From Pseudomonadota bacterium (GTDB taxonomy: Bacteria; Pseudomonadota; Alphaproteobacteria; Rhizobiales; Xanthobacteraceae), in contig JAEZEU010000320.1 in NCBI GenBank assembly GCA_023432885.1, forward strand, positions 1-32,272: 32,272 nucleotides of DNA. The letters are read 5' to 3'. The notes under the pieces were generated by a model. That model saw nothing but the letters and a program-made list of their open reading frames with translations. It did not search any database and was not told where the DNA came from. The translations under genes and the position numbers were made by a program. Within the stretch, counting starts at the first letter, position 1. Each line of letters starts with the position of its first letter. This document shows positions 8,699 through 17,013 of this stretch, one piece after another.

Positions 8699-8734
8699 AG
8701 AGTCAGGGCGCTCGCCGCTCAGCGGCGCCTCTTC
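8697..8734. terminator. possible bidirectional hairpin between convergent genes
   Basis: Between the convergent AraC-type and catalase-family genes, CGCCGC (8713-8718) pairs with GCGGCG (8722-8727), and an outer GAAGAG (8697-8702) can pair with CTCTTC (8729-8734). The inner loop holds the stop codon of the catalase-family gene. There is no T-tract of note, so terminator function is a guess. Confidence 0.3.
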
Positions 8735-9753
8735 TGTGAGAGGGCATAGGCGGCACACCGCACCGCAAACATCTCGTCGGGCGGATAGCCGATTCCCTCG
8801 GCAAGATTGGCCGGATTGAATGCGAGTTCGTCGCACGCCGCCCTTGGTTCAAAGCCTGTTATCACGATCGTTCCGAGACGTACCTGTTCGCGCGCGTCCT
8901 CATTTGGCCAGCGAAGCGTGACATCCATGACCGGATCGCCGGGATGGTCCAGCAAGGCCATCAAGCTGAACCTGACGTCGCGTGCCGCGATCCGACATTC
9001 CAGTTCCTCATGCAGCAAGTTGGACGCCCTCGCCGCGGTCAGCCTGTCTTCCTGGCCCACGGGCGCGACCCTGAACTTGATGAAGCGTGTCTCCCCCCTT
9101 GCATTCGTGGCGGGAAAGGCGTGCACACCCCAATAGGTCGTCCAGGCAAGGCTGGCAGGCGGCGGATGCGCGGCAAGGTAACTTGCCTGCCGCAGCGTTT
9201 CAGGATTGGCGGCGGAGAATGCCTCGATCTCCGCCATGTTCAATTGGCCGTCTGATCCAGGTATGCGCACCTGCAGGAAAGCCAGCATCTGGTCGCACGT
9301 TCTCGAAAAATGAACCGGGGCACTTTGCGTCAAAATCTCCGATCGCTGACCTTCGCTGCCGATCCGGAAGCCGAAGCCGCGCAGCACGGGCCTGTGATTG
9401 TCCGCCGCGTCGGAGTTGCCGCGATCGACTGAGAAGCGGGCCAGCAGCCTGGATGGTTGGATCAAGCTGCGGCATTTGGTGATCTCCTTTGCCTGATCCG
9501 ACGGAGCGTAGGTGCCACGAACGCATCGGCCCACGGCGAAGCTTGCCCGCGCCTTTGGGGGCAAACCGGCGATTGCCTTCAGGGCTTCGACGATGGATGC
9601 TGGCGCAACAGCGCCGCTCTCGGACTCGGGCAGGAGGAACTCCGGATTTGAACTAGGGGATTCGTTTGTTGCCCCAAACCAAAACGAATTTCTTCTCCAA
9701 AGAGGACATGCCTTGTCCAATTCTGCGACAAATCCCGCCTTCGCTTTACTCAC
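8719..9753 (-). CDS. degenerate catalase-family heme protein
   Basis: The 344-residue protein follows the catalase-family peroxidase (SrpA-like) pattern: RGTYAPS near residue 79, LLARFSVDRGN at about 103-113, AAHPPPASLAWTTYWGVHAF, and a C-terminal GIGYPPDEMFAVRCAAYALS. The proximal heme-ligand motif RxxxY is kept (Arg332, Tyr336). The distal side is not. The conserved RxxHxKG segment reads RASFAVG, putting Phe72 at the catalytic His, and the conserved distal Asn is replaced by Ser144. The alignment is by eye from memory of the family. No signal peptide is visible, whereas many relatives are exported. The start is uncertain: a GTG at 9753 without a clear ribosome binding site. It may bind heme without normal catalase activity (inference). 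Confidence 0.8.
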   Translation of the reverse strand: MSKAKAGFVAELDKACPLWRRNSFWFGATNESPSSNPEFLLPESESGAVAPASIVEALKAIAGLPPKARASFAVGRCVRGTYAPSDQAKEITKCRSLIQPSRLLARFSVDRGNSDAADNHRPVLRGFGFRIGSEGQRSEILTQSAPVHFSRTCDQMLAFLQVRIPGSDGQLNMAEIEAFSAANPETLRQASYLAAHPPPASLAWTTYWGVHAFPATNARGETRFIKFRVAPVGQEDRLTAARASNLLHEELECRIAARDVRFSLMALLDHPGDPVMDVTLRWPNEDAREQVRLGTIVITGFEPRAACDELAFNPANLAEGIGYPPDEMFAVRCAAYALSQKRRR

Positions 9754-9845
9754 CTCGCAACCGGTTGGAGGATCAGCATCGCCGGAAATGGAACAAGCGA
9801 TGCAGATACGGGTTGGTAGCTCGAAGGAAATCCGTGGGTCGCCCG

Positions 9846-10031
9846 ATGGAAAATGCCACCCTCGCCCCCGAGGCAGTCAGCCACCATGAGACGACGCGCA
9901 AGCCGCACGTTGTCGTCCCGGCGGCCCGGCCCCGCTTTCCCGATGTGCTGGCCGAGATCACGCGCGCGCAGCCGCTGACGATGCTGGGCGTCGCTTTCAT
10001 CGCCGGGCTGATCCTCGGCTGGCGCCGCTAG
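9846..10031 (+). CDS. small C-tail-anchored membrane protein
   Basis: A 61-residue protein with a polar N-terminal region and a single C-terminal hydrophobic segment (TMLGVAFIAGLILGWRR) ending in two arginines, in the style of ElaB/YqjD-type tail-anchored proteins but much shorter. Glycines spaced along the helix suggest a glycine-zipper contact. The frame is open upstream, but that part has no sensible composition, so the ATG at 9846 is preferred; its ribosome binding site is poor. It stands alone between the divergent catalase-family gene and the convergent caspase gene, 21 bases from the latter's stop. Function unknown. Confidence 0.6.
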   Translation: MENATLAPEAVSHHETTRKPHVVVPAARPRFPDVLAEITRAQPLTMLGVAFIAGLILGWRR

Positions 10032-10052
10032 GGCCACGCAATCCGTCCCCCC

Positions 10053-11750
10053 TCAGCGCGCCGCCGTTTCCACAGGACGGAAGTAGAACGGCTCGCTCGG
10101 CAGCGAGCCGTAGACGAATGGCTCCTGCTGTCGTCCTGTGGCCGCCAGCACGTCGTCCCGGACGAAGCGGAACAGCATCGAAATTTCAAGACCCGGCTGT
10201 CTCAGGCGCCCGAGGAGTGCCTTCATGAACGGGCTGTTGCCCTCGTCGCCGTCGTTGGCGACCTGGCCGGCCTTCGCCGCATAGGCGATCATCGTCCCGC
10301 CCTCGGGCTCCACCCGAGCAAGTCCGCTTCCGATCGAGCGCGTGCTGTTGGTAAGGCGCATCTGCGGCGCAAATGGATTGTTGCGGCACGCATCCAGCAC
10401 GATCAGCCGAAGTCCGCGCGTTCCCTCGATCGCGGTCGAAAGCTCGTCGATCGAGACGGCCTCCAGGCGAACGTCGCGATCCGTCCTGAACTGTGCATCG
10501 ACAGGCACCAGCCAGTTGATGCCGCCCATTTCGATGCCATGGCCGGCAAAGTAGATGACGGCCCAATCGGCCCGCTCGGCCTCCCTTGCGAAGTCCCGCA
10601 AGGCCGCAAACATCTGCTCGCGCGTCTGGTCGCGCAGCAGCGTGACCTTGCGGAAACCAAGCGCATCAAGCTCCGCAGCCAGCGCTTCGGCGTCGCGCCC
10701 GGAATTGTTGAGCGCGGGGACGCTTCTGTAGGCGGCGTTGCCGATCACCAGTGCGATGCGGTTGACAAGCTGCGGGTTGCTGGGCGGGCCGAGTGCCGGC
10801 GATTGCTCGTTCGACGGCGCGAGCTTGCTGTCGAGTTCGCGCAACAACTGCTCGGCCTCGCGTAATGCGTCGGCCGCATCCATGCTGGACAGCGGCAGTT
10901 TGCGGGCAGTCGCCAGCGCGCCCCTGGCAACAGCCATGTCGCCCGTGCGCGATGCTGCCAGACTCCTGAGCGCGAACGCCTCCGCATTTTGCGGATCGAT
11001 CTTGATGAGCGCGGCGAGTGCCGCAAGCGCGTCCGGATAGCGCCGCAACGCGACCAGCGCCTTGCCGTGCAACAGGCCGATATCGGCAGCCGCCTTTTGT
11101 GGCGAGAAGTCGCCGATATTGCGAGTGGATTTCGCCAGCCCGACTTGCTGGAATGCTTCGTCGGGGCGTCCGAGTTGCAACAGGAAATCGGCCTGGTTGA
11201 TGAAATTGTAAACGTTGCCGGGCTGTAGCCTCGCTGCCTGATCGAGATCAGCCCTCGCCTGCGCGCTGGCGCCGGTTCGGACATGGATCGAGGCGCGACA
11301 GCGCAACGCGCCTGCGCGGTCGTTGTTGTTCGTCGCGACCGCCAGCGCCCTCGTGGAATCGACGATGGCGAGGTCGTATTGCCCAAGCCCGCCGCGAATC
11401 ACCGCTCGCGCCAGCCAAGGATCGAAGAACGATGGATTCTCCTCGAGCGAGCGATCGCAGTTAACAAGCGCATTTCGATAATCGTGATGCAGGAGATAGT
11501 TGTAGCAACGGCTGTAGTAAGCCGCCGCGCGCTCCTGCTTTGCGATGCCGGGCGTGTTGATGATGGCCGTACACGCCGCAAGCCCGGCGGCGCCATCATC
11601 CTTGCGGCAAGTGTCCCAGAGCTTTGCGCGGGCACCGGTCGCGGCCGGAGCGGACCAACCGGAGCCGAGCAGCATTGCGGCCACGAGCAGCAGGCTCACG
11701 AAAAGCCTTGCCAGCGGGAGCCGACCTACTTCAATCCGGAGCGGGATCAT
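10053..11750 (-). CDS. TPR-containing caspase-family (C14) peptidase
   Basis: A 565-residue exported protein. A signal peptide or N-terminal anchor (LARLFVSLLLVAAMLLGSGW) is followed by several TPR-like helical repeats over about 45-300, then a caspase p20 domain from about 330. The catalytic dyad is plain: His404 in YFAGHG and Cys455 in LDACRNNPF. The fold starts with RIALVIGNAAY and includes SGRDAEALAAELDALGF, as in bacterial orthocaspases/metacaspases. Such enzymes typically cleave after Arg or Lys; the substrate is unknown. The gene follows a DUF3592 membrane-protein gene by 20 bases on the same strand, so the two are probably co-transcribed. TPRs suggest protein-protein contacts in the periplasm (inference). 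Confidence 0.93.
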   Translation of the reverse strand: MIPLRIEVGRLPLARLFVSLLLVAAMLLGSGWSAPAATGARAKLWDTCRKDDGAAGLAACTAIINTPGIAKQERAAAYYSRCYNYLLHHDYRNALVNCDRSLEENPSFFDPWLARAVIRGGLGQYDLAIVDSTRALAVATNNNDRAGALRCRASIHVRTGASAQARADLDQAARLQPGNVYNFINQADFLLQLGRPDEAFQQVGLAKSTRNIGDFSPQKAAADIGLLHGKALVALRRYPDALAALAALIKIDPQNAEAFALRSLAASRTGDMAVARGALATARKLPLSSMDAADALREAEQLLRELDSKLAPSNEQSPALGPPSNPQLVNRIALVIGNAAYRSVPALNNSGRDAEALAAELDALGFRKVTLLRDQTREQMFAALRDFAREAERADWAVIYFAGHGIEMGGINWLVPVDAQFRTDRDVRLEAVSIDELSTAIEGTRGLRLIVLDACRNNPFAPQMRLTNSTRSIGSGLARVEPEGGTMIAYAAKAGQVANDGDEGNSPFMKALLGRLRQPGLEISMLFRFVRDDVLAATGRQQEPFVYGSLPSEPFYFRPVETAAR

Positions 11751-11770
11751 GGATCTGCACCCCGCCCCGC

Positions 11771-12280
11771 TCAGTGCGATGGAGATGGAGCATGGGGGCG
11801 TCCGACCGGAGCGAGCGATGCAGCGTCTTGGCCGAACACTTTCGCGGCCCGGCCGCTCATGATGATCATCGCCGTTCCGACCATCAGGAAGATCGATCCG
11901 ATGAATCCCAGAATGATCGGCATGAACCAGAGCCTGAACACGTCCCGGATCGCTGCGGAACGGGGCTCGTCCGGATCGTAGAGAACCGAGACGGTTTGGC
12001 CGGTGCGATATCCGGGCGGATTGCTGCGAAAGCTGGACTCGAATTCGACGGTGCGGCCCTCCACCGTCTGGAATCGCACGACGGGCGCAAACAGATAGCC
12101 GGCGTTGTCGCTATCGCGCATGCGCACCATCTCGACCACCTTGCCCTCTGCTTCGACAGAATGTGCGATCCACGCCTTAATGGACGACACCGACCAGGCG
12201 GCGCTGAGCAGCAGCAAGAATCCAATCGGCAGTAGGACGAATTTGCCGAGGCGGCGGAGAAATACGACGGGATCCGGCAT
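11771..12280 (-). CDS. DUF3592 domain membrane protein
   Basis: A 169-residue protein with an N-terminal transmembrane helix (FVLLPIGFLLLLSAAW), an extracytoplasmic domain of about 90 residues and a second helix (WFMPIILGFIGSIFLMVGTAMII). The middle domain has the DUF3592 pattern: EAEGKVVEM, YLFAPVVRFQT, a GYRTGQTVSVLYDPDEP motif and an R-rich turn. I prefer the ATG at 12280, with AGGA 11 bases upstream, over a TTG ten codons earlier. The family has no established biochemical function. It lies directly upstream of the TPR-caspase gene and divergent from the ArsR operon. Confidence 0.85.
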   Translation of the reverse strand: MPDPVVFLRRLGKFVLLPIGFLLLLSAAWSVSSIKAWIAHSVEAEGKVVEMVRMRDSDNAGYLFAPVVRFQTVEGRTVEFESSFRSNPPGYRTGQTVSVLYDPDEPRSAAIRDVFRLWFMPIILGFIGSIFLMVGTAMIIMSGRAAKVFGQDAASLAPVGRPHAPSPSH

Positions 12281-12439
12281 GATGAAAAAATCCTGTGGCG
12301 CAATCGGCAATCTGAGATCGATGTATGTCTATGGATCGGCCAACGGGTTCACCGGCACGGTCCAAGTGCCGCACCCGTTGCCTACCACCGCCGATCTGCC
12401 CTTCAGGCGCTGCAACGAAATCGCCGCCGTTATTCCCGC

Positions 12440-12492
12440 TTGACCAACCCATAATTCAAAGGTTATAGATTAATTAATAACCAACGGGTTAT
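12440..12492 (+). promoter_or_regulatory. ArsR operon promoter and operator
   Basis: TTGACC (12440-12445) and TATAGA (12464-12469), spaced by 18 bases, form a good sigma-70 promoter. Overlapping and just downstream are three alternating half-sites: GGTTAT (12461-12466), ATAACC (12477-12482) and GGTTAT (12487-12492). The last two form a perfect ATAACC-N4-GGTTAT palindrome. ArsR/SmtB regulators bind such repeats and block transcription, so autoregulation is likely (inference). Confidence 0.7.
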
Positions 12493-12501
12493 CGATTTCG
12501 G

Positions 12502-12825
12502 ATGTCGGACGCTCATGATGTTCTGTTCCGCACGCTTGCCGACCCCAGTCGGCGGGCGATCTTCGAGCGTCTGTGCCGCGACGGCGAGCAGACGGTTGGC
12601 GCCCTCACCGCGCGGGCCGGAATCTCGCAGCCGGCGGTCTCGAAGCATCTTGGAATGCTCAAGCAGGCCGGGCTGGTGCGCGACCGGCACGAGGGGCGAA
12701 AGACGCATTACAGCGCGCAGCTCAGCGCGCTGGCTCCGCTGATCGACTGGACGAGCCAGCTAACGGGGTTCTGGCAGAAACGGTTCGATGACCTGGAGGA
12801 CCTGCTGAAGAGGATGGATCAATGA
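12502..12825 (+). CDS. ArsR/SmtB-family transcriptional regulator
   Basis: A 107-residue winged-helix repressor. FRTLADPSRRAIFERLC at the N-terminus and the recognition helix region GISQPAVSKHLGMLKQAGLV at about 40-59 are typical of ArsR regulators paired with SRPBCC proteins. No Cys-rich metal site is present: its only Cys lies in RLCRD, outside a CxC motif, so metal sensing of the ArsR/CadC type is unlikely. The stop overlaps the start of the SRPBCC gene by 4 bases (ATGA), showing translational coupling. The promoter region carries an inverted-repeat operator. The signal sensed is unknown. Confidence 0.94.
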   Translation: MSDAHDVLFRTLADPSRRAIFERLCRDGEQTVGALTARAGISQPAVSKHLGMLKQAGLVRDRHEGRKTHYSAQLSALAPLIDWTSQLTGFWQKRFDDLEDLLKRMDQ

Positions 12826-13253
12826 CTGCCACGCCAACCGGACAGTGCACCGTCATCGTCGAACGCGACATCGCCCATCCCCCGGAAAAGCTCTGGCGCG
12901 CGCTGACGCAGCCGCACCTGATCGAGGAATGGCTGATGAAGAACGATTTTGCACCGCGCGTGGGGCATCGCTTCAATCTGCGCGGCGATTGGGGCGGCGT
13001 GCTGGATTGCGAGGTGCTCGTCATAGAGTCGGAGAAAGAGCTTTCCTACACTTGGAATTTCCGGCACGAGGACGCGGCCTTCAACCTCGAAAGCGTGGTG
13101 ACGTTCACGCTGACCCCGACAGCCATGGGCACGCGTCTGCGTATGGAGCAGACGGGCTTTCGCCCCGATCAGAAGCAGGCCTTTGGCGGCGCCCATGCCG
13201 GATGGAAGCAGTTCCTTGACAAGCTGGAGCAGGTTTTGGCCCGGGCGCCATGA
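12822..13253 (+). CDS. SRPBCC (AHSA1-like) domain protein
   Basis: A 143-residue START/Bet v1-like protein of the AHSA1 group, with a hydrophobic ligand pocket. Recognisable features are VIVERDIAHPPEKLWRAL, HLIEEWLM, the GHRFNLRG strand, ELSYTWNF and a C-terminal helix (GGAHAGWKQFLDKLEQVL). ArsR-SRPBCC pairs are common in proteobacteria, and the SRPBCC protein is thought to bind a small hydrophobic molecule connected to the regulator's signal; here that is inference. The start overlaps the ArsR stop by 4 bases. Confidence 0.92.
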   Translation: MTATPTGQCTVIVERDIAHPPEKLWRALTQPHLIEEWLMKNDFAPRVGHRFNLRGDWGGVLDCEVLVIESEKELSYTWNFRHEDAAFNLESVVTFTLTPTAMGTRLRMEQTGFRPDQKQAFGGAHAGWKQFLDKLEQVLARAP

Positions 13254-13290
13254 GATCGCATTGCGGGTTGTAAAAAGTAGGACCGATCGA

Positions 13291-13518
13291 ATGAACTGGA
13301 GCAAGTTGATCCGACAGACCCACCGCTGGCTCTCGATTGCCTTTACGCTGGCCGTCATCATCAACATCGTTGCGATGATGCAGGAGAAGCAAGCCGTGTG
13401 GGTGGGCGTGCTCGCACTGATCCCACTCATCCTGCTGCTGTTCAGCGGCCTCTATATGTTCGCGCTGCCCTATGCTGCCAAATCGCATAATGCGGAGCAG
13501 TTTCGCAGGGTCGATTGA
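13291..13518 (+). CDS. small two-helix membrane protein
   Basis: A 75-residue protein with two transmembrane segments (WLSIAFTLAVIINIVAMM and WVGVLALIPLILLLFSGLYMFALPY). The N-terminus, KLIRQTHRWLSIAF, resembles the first helix of PepSY-associated membrane proteins. AGGA lies 9 bases before the ATG at 13291; the reading frame is open further upstream without a better site. It follows the SRPBCC gene by 37 bases and probably belongs to the same operon. No function is known. Confidence 0.75.
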   Translation: MNWSKLIRQTHRWLSIAFTLAVIINIVAMMQEKQAVWVGVLALIPLILLLFSGLYMFALPYAAKSHNAEQFRRVD

Positions 13519-13584
13519 GCAGAGATGCTGGATCTCGCAGGGCTCAACCATTCCCACGCAGCACCACTGAAGTGATGTGAACAC

Positions 13585-14037
13585 ATGGTCGAACGGTCCT
13601 CGAAGAAGCCGGCCAAGGCCGCAAAGCCCACCGGCGCAAAGCCGACCCTCCTCTCGGGCGGAAATCCGCAGATCGCGAAGGGTGAAGGCGACGCGCCCGT
13701 GCAGGCTTACATCGCAGCGATGCCCGGCTGGAAGCGCGATATCGGGCACCGCGTCGATGCGCTGATCGTGCGCACCGTCCCCGGTGTGCACAAGGCGGTG
13801 AAATGGAATACGCCGTTCTACGGCATCAAAGGCCAAGGCTGGTTCCTCGGCTTTCATTGCTTCACGAAATACGTCAAAGTGACCTTCTTCCGCGGCACGT
13901 TGTTGCGCCCTCTCCCGCCTGGCGAGTCCAAGCACAAGGAAGTGCGCTATCTCGACATTTATGAGGGCCAGTTCGACGAAGATCAGTTTATCGATTGGGT
14001 GAAGCAGGCGAGCCAATTGCCCGGCGAGCGGCTGTGA
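13585..14037 (+). CDS. DUF1801 domain protein
   Basis: A 150-residue protein of the DUF1801 (YdhG-like) fold. It has a Lys/Ala-rich N-terminal extension, then VQAYIAAMPGWKRDIGHRVDAL, the family core VHKAVKWNTPFYG followed by GWFLGFHCFTKYVKVTFFRG, and a C-terminal helical segment (EDQFIDWVKQASQL). The family is compact and cytoplasmic, with no demonstrated activity. It is 66 bases downstream of the small membrane-protein gene and overlaps a second DUF1801 gene, so it is probably part of the ArsR/SRPBCC operon. Confidence 0.85.
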   Translation: MVERSSKKPAKAAKPTGAKPTLLSGGNPQIAKGEGDAPVQAYIAAMPGWKRDIGHRVDALIVRTVPGVHKAVKWNTPFYGIKGQGWFLGFHCFTKYVKVTFFRGTLLRPLPPGESKHKEVRYLDIYEGQFDEDQFIDWVKQASQLPGERL

Positions 14038-14531
14038 GCGCCCCGGTCATGCAGAAAGCACCATCAGCGATGAAGAATGCGAACACGACGAAGAGTGCTG
14101 CGGCCGAAGCGAAGGGCGAGCACTCCGCGGCCCGGCTGATCGACGCTCGGATCAAGAAGCTCGGCGATTGGCGCGGCGAGGCGCTCGCGCAGGTCCGCGC
14201 CATCATCAAACAGGCTGATCCCGACGTGGTCGAAGAGGTGAAATGGCGGAAGCCGTCGAACGGAATGCTGGGCGTTCCGGTGTGGGAGCACGACGGCATC
14301 ATCTGCACGGGGGAAACCTACAAATCTGCCGTGAAATTGACTTTCGCCAAAGGCGCTTCGCTGAAGGATCAGTCAGGGCTGTTCAACGCCAGTCTCGAAG
14401 GCGGCACCCGCCGCGCCATCGACATCCACGAGGGCGCCAAAATCAATGAGAAGGCGCTTAAGGCGCTCATTCGCGAAGCGGTGGAATTGAACGTTTCGGC
14501 GCGCGCTCAGAAGAAACCGAAGGGCGCTTGA
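14034..14531 (+). CDS. second DUF1801 domain protein
   Basis: A 165-residue protein with the DUF1801 core: DWRGEALAQVRAIIKQADPDV, then VEEVKWRKPSNGMLGVPVW and TGETYKSAVKLTFAKGASL, with a C-terminal helix (INEKALKALIREAVELN). It is a diverged relative of the preceding gene rather than a recent copy. The start is uncertain: I chose the GTG at 14034, which overlaps the previous stop (GTGA) and suggests coupling. An ATG at 14049 and another at 14070 are alternatives, none with a strong ribosome binding site. Function unknown. Confidence 0.8.
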   Translation: MSAPVMQKAPSAMKNANTTKSAAAEAKGEHSAARLIDARIKKLGDWRGEALAQVRAIIKQADPDVVEEVKWRKPSNGMLGVPVWEHDGIICTGETYKSAVKLTFAKGASLKDQSGLFNASLEGGTRRAIDIHEGAKINEKALKALIREAVELNVSARAQKKPKGA

Positions 14532-14628
14532 CACCGTCCCACCGTGATCAAGCAAGACTCGCTGCGGATGTCCGCCCATGCGCACTCGTCTGCCCCGGTT
14601 GCCGGCTGCCTGGGCTTGCTAATTCGGA

Positions 14629-16593
14629 TCAGGGGCGATCCAGCATTTCCCGGACCTTAAGCGCCAGCTTCGCCTGCGAAACCGGCTTCTCCAGCAAATC
14701 GACGCCCTCGTCGAGCCTTCCCTGGTGAACGATGGCGTTGCGCGAATACCCGGTCATGAAGAGAATCTTCAACCCGGGACGCATTTGCGCGGCACGGTTG
14801 GCGAGATCCCGCCCGTTCAATCCGGGCATCACGACGTCCGTGAGCATGAGATGGATCTTCGGTTCGTCCTGCAACAAGATCGTCAGGGCTGCCTGAGCGC
14901 TCGGTGCGGAAAGCACGCGATAACTGAGGTCACGCAGTGCATCGGTGACGTAGATCCGGAGATCCCTGTCATCCTCCACGACAAGAATAGTCTCGGTCGC
15001 GTCACCCTCGGCCACTGCAATCTCGGCCTCGGTATCCGCATCGGCGCTGCCATGGTGGCGCGGGAGGTAGATCTTGACGGTCGTACCGTGTCCAAGCTCG
15101 CTGTAGATCTTGATGTGCCCGCCAGATTGCTTCACGAACCCGTAGACTTGGCTCAGGCCCAAGCCCGTGCCCTGCCCCGGTTCCTTCGTGGTAAAGAAGG
15201 GCTCGAAGGCGTGATTGAGCGTGTCCGGTGTCATGCCCGAGCCCGTGTCGGTCACGCAAATAACGACATATTGCCCGGGCGAAAGCTCGGGATTTCTCCG
15301 GAAGTAATCCTCATCCGACGAAACATTGACTGCTTCAACGGTGAGCTTGCCCCCTGCGGGCATCGCGTCGCGGGCGTTGATCGCAAGATTGAGGATTGAC
15401 GATTCAAGGTGATTGGCATCGACCTCCACCGTCCAAAGCCCTGCGCTGCCGACCGTTTGAACCTCGATACGCTCTCCCAAGGTTCGCTGGAGAAACTCCT
15501 GCAAGCCGCTAAGGAAATTGTTGACGTTGAGGGGCTTCGGACTGAGGGGCTGGCGGCGCGAGAACGCGAGCAGACGGCTGGTCAGCGCTGCAGCCCGCTG
15601 AGCGCCGCGCTTGGCATGCGATAGCGCGCGCGTGAGATTCACGTTGCCGCCGAGTTGGCGTGAGTGCCGTTCCGCAGTCTCGAGATTGCCGATAACGATC
15701 ATCAGCAGATTGTTGAAATCGTGTGCGATGCCGCCGCTCAATTGGCCGATCGCTTCCAGCTTTTGCGAGGCGGCGAGTTGATCCTGCACCTGACGCAACC
15801 GGTCTTGCGTCTCCTTCCGCTCGGAAATATCCCGCGTCACCTTGGCAAAGCCGACGAGATTGCCGTCATCATCTTCAATACGGTCTATGACGACGGAAGC
15901 CCAGAATTTCGTGCCATCCTTGCGCACGCGCCAGCCCTCAGCCGCGAAGCGCCCTTTCTCGGTCGCTTCGGCAAGCGCTCGCGTCGGCACGCCGGCCTTT
16001 CGATCCTCCTCGGTATAAAACGTGCTGAAATGCTTTCCGATGATCTCTTCGGGCTTATAGCCTTTGATCTGGCGGGCTCCCGGATTCCACGTCGCAACAT
16101 GGCCTGTCTTGTCGAGCTGGAAGATTGCATAGTCGACGACCGCCTCGATAAGCCGCCGGTAGCGGCGCTCACTCTCGAGCAGAGTCTCGTGGGCAGTCTG
16201 ACGCTCGGTGATGTCGCGCGTGACCTTGCCGAAGCCGACGAGCTTGCCGCTTTCGTCGCGGATGGCGTCGATCACGACGAGGGCCCAGAATCGGCTGCCA
16301 TCCTTCCGTATCCGCCAGCCCTCCGCACTGAAGCGGCCGGTTTCGCGGGCGGTCGCCAAGGCCTTCTGGGGAGCGCCTCGGGCGCGGTCCTCAGGCGGGT
16401 AAAAGACAGAAAAGTGCTTACCGATTATTTCGGCGGCGGCGTACCCCTTGAGCCGTTCCGCGCCCGTGTTCCAGCTCGCGACGTACCCTTCCAAGTCCAA
16501 CATGAAAATGGCGTAGTCGACAATACCGTCAATCAGGAGCTGCAGCCGGCGCGCGTGGTCACCGTCGTCGAACTTAGAGGGTGTAGTGGCCAA
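14629..16593 (-). CDS. hybrid sensor histidine kinase (PAS-PAS-HisKA-HATPase-REC)
   Basis: A 654-residue soluble hybrid kinase with no transmembrane helix. Two PAS domains with PAC segments occupy about 15-130 and 145-260 and are very alike. A HisKA dimerisation domain has phospho-acceptor His291 in GGIAHDFNNLL. The HATPase_c domain follows, with NLAINARDAMPAGG (N box), DTGSGM, FEPFFTTK and GTGLGLSQVYG. A C-terminal receiver has Asp586 in LTDVVMPG and a Lys in EKPVS. The GIAHDFNN class is typical of FixL/NtrB-like soluble kinases in rhizobia. The start is TTG at 16593, backed by GGAGG 9 bases upstream. No partner regulator is adjacent; the ligand or cofactor of the PAS domains is unknown. Confidence 0.95.
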   Translation of the reverse strand: MATTPSKFDDGDHARRLQLLIDGIVDYAIFMLDLEGYVASWNTGAERLKGYAAAEIIGKHFSVFYPPEDRARGAPQKALATARETGRFSAEGWRIRKDGSRFWALVVIDAIRDESGKLVGFGKVTRDITERQTAHETLLESERRYRRLIEAVVDYAIFQLDKTGHVATWNPGARQIKGYKPEEIIGKHFSTFYTEEDRKAGVPTRALAEATEKGRFAAEGWRVRKDGTKFWASVVIDRIEDDDGNLVGFAKVTRDISERKETQDRLRQVQDQLAASQKLEAIGQLSGGIAHDFNNLLMIVIGNLETAERHSRQLGGNVNLTRALSHAKRGAQRAAALTSRLLAFSRRQPLSPKPLNVNNFLSGLQEFLQRTLGERIEVQTVGSAGLWTVEVDANHLESSILNLAINARDAMPAGGKLTVEAVNVSSDEDYFRRNPELSPGQYVVICVTDTGSGMTPDTLNHAFEPFFTTKEPGQGTGLGLSQVYGFVKQSGGHIKIYSELGHGTTVKIYLPRHHGSADADTEAEIAVAEGDATETILVVEDDRDLRIYVTDALRDLSYRVLSAPSAQAALTILLQDEPKIHLMLTDVVMPGLNGRDLANRAAQMRPGLKILFMTGYSRNAIVHQGRLDEGVDLLEKPVSQAKLALKVREMLDRP

Positions 16594-17013
16594 TGTGACG
16601 AGCCTCCCCCCGGCGAACGTGCTGAGAAGGGATTAGTTCCCTAGCGGGCGGGAGGAATTTGGCAAGAGGATAAATGGCTTATGGGACGACGCGACTATCG
16701 TTTCCGAGATTGGGGCGCGCGAGAAAACGATCGATCGGCAGGCCGAACGGCGCAAACCATCCACGCCCATGGCTATCACGTGACCTTCCAGCAAGGCGTC
16801 CGTCACTTTGGGGCGCGCAATTCGGGAGAGCGCAGCCACTCTCCGCTGTGAGATCCTGTCTCGGCCTGCCGAGCTTTTCGCCGGACGGGCCCGCGCAATC
16901 CTCCCGGTGGAAGCAGCTGCTCTCTTCGCCGCCTCGCCTCGTTTCTTACAGGCCGCAGCCGAGTTTCGCCAGGGGCGAAGCCGACCGCAAATCGGGCAAC
17001 AGAGACGGTCGGT
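16594..17013. other. intergenic stretch without a recognisable gene
   Basis: About 420 bases upstream of the hybrid kinase gene. Several open frames cross it on both strands, but none has a ribosome binding site with sensible composition, and none matches a family that I know. No tRNA, repeat or strong hairpin was found here. The GGAGG serving the kinase TTG start lies at its left end. Confidence 0.5.
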
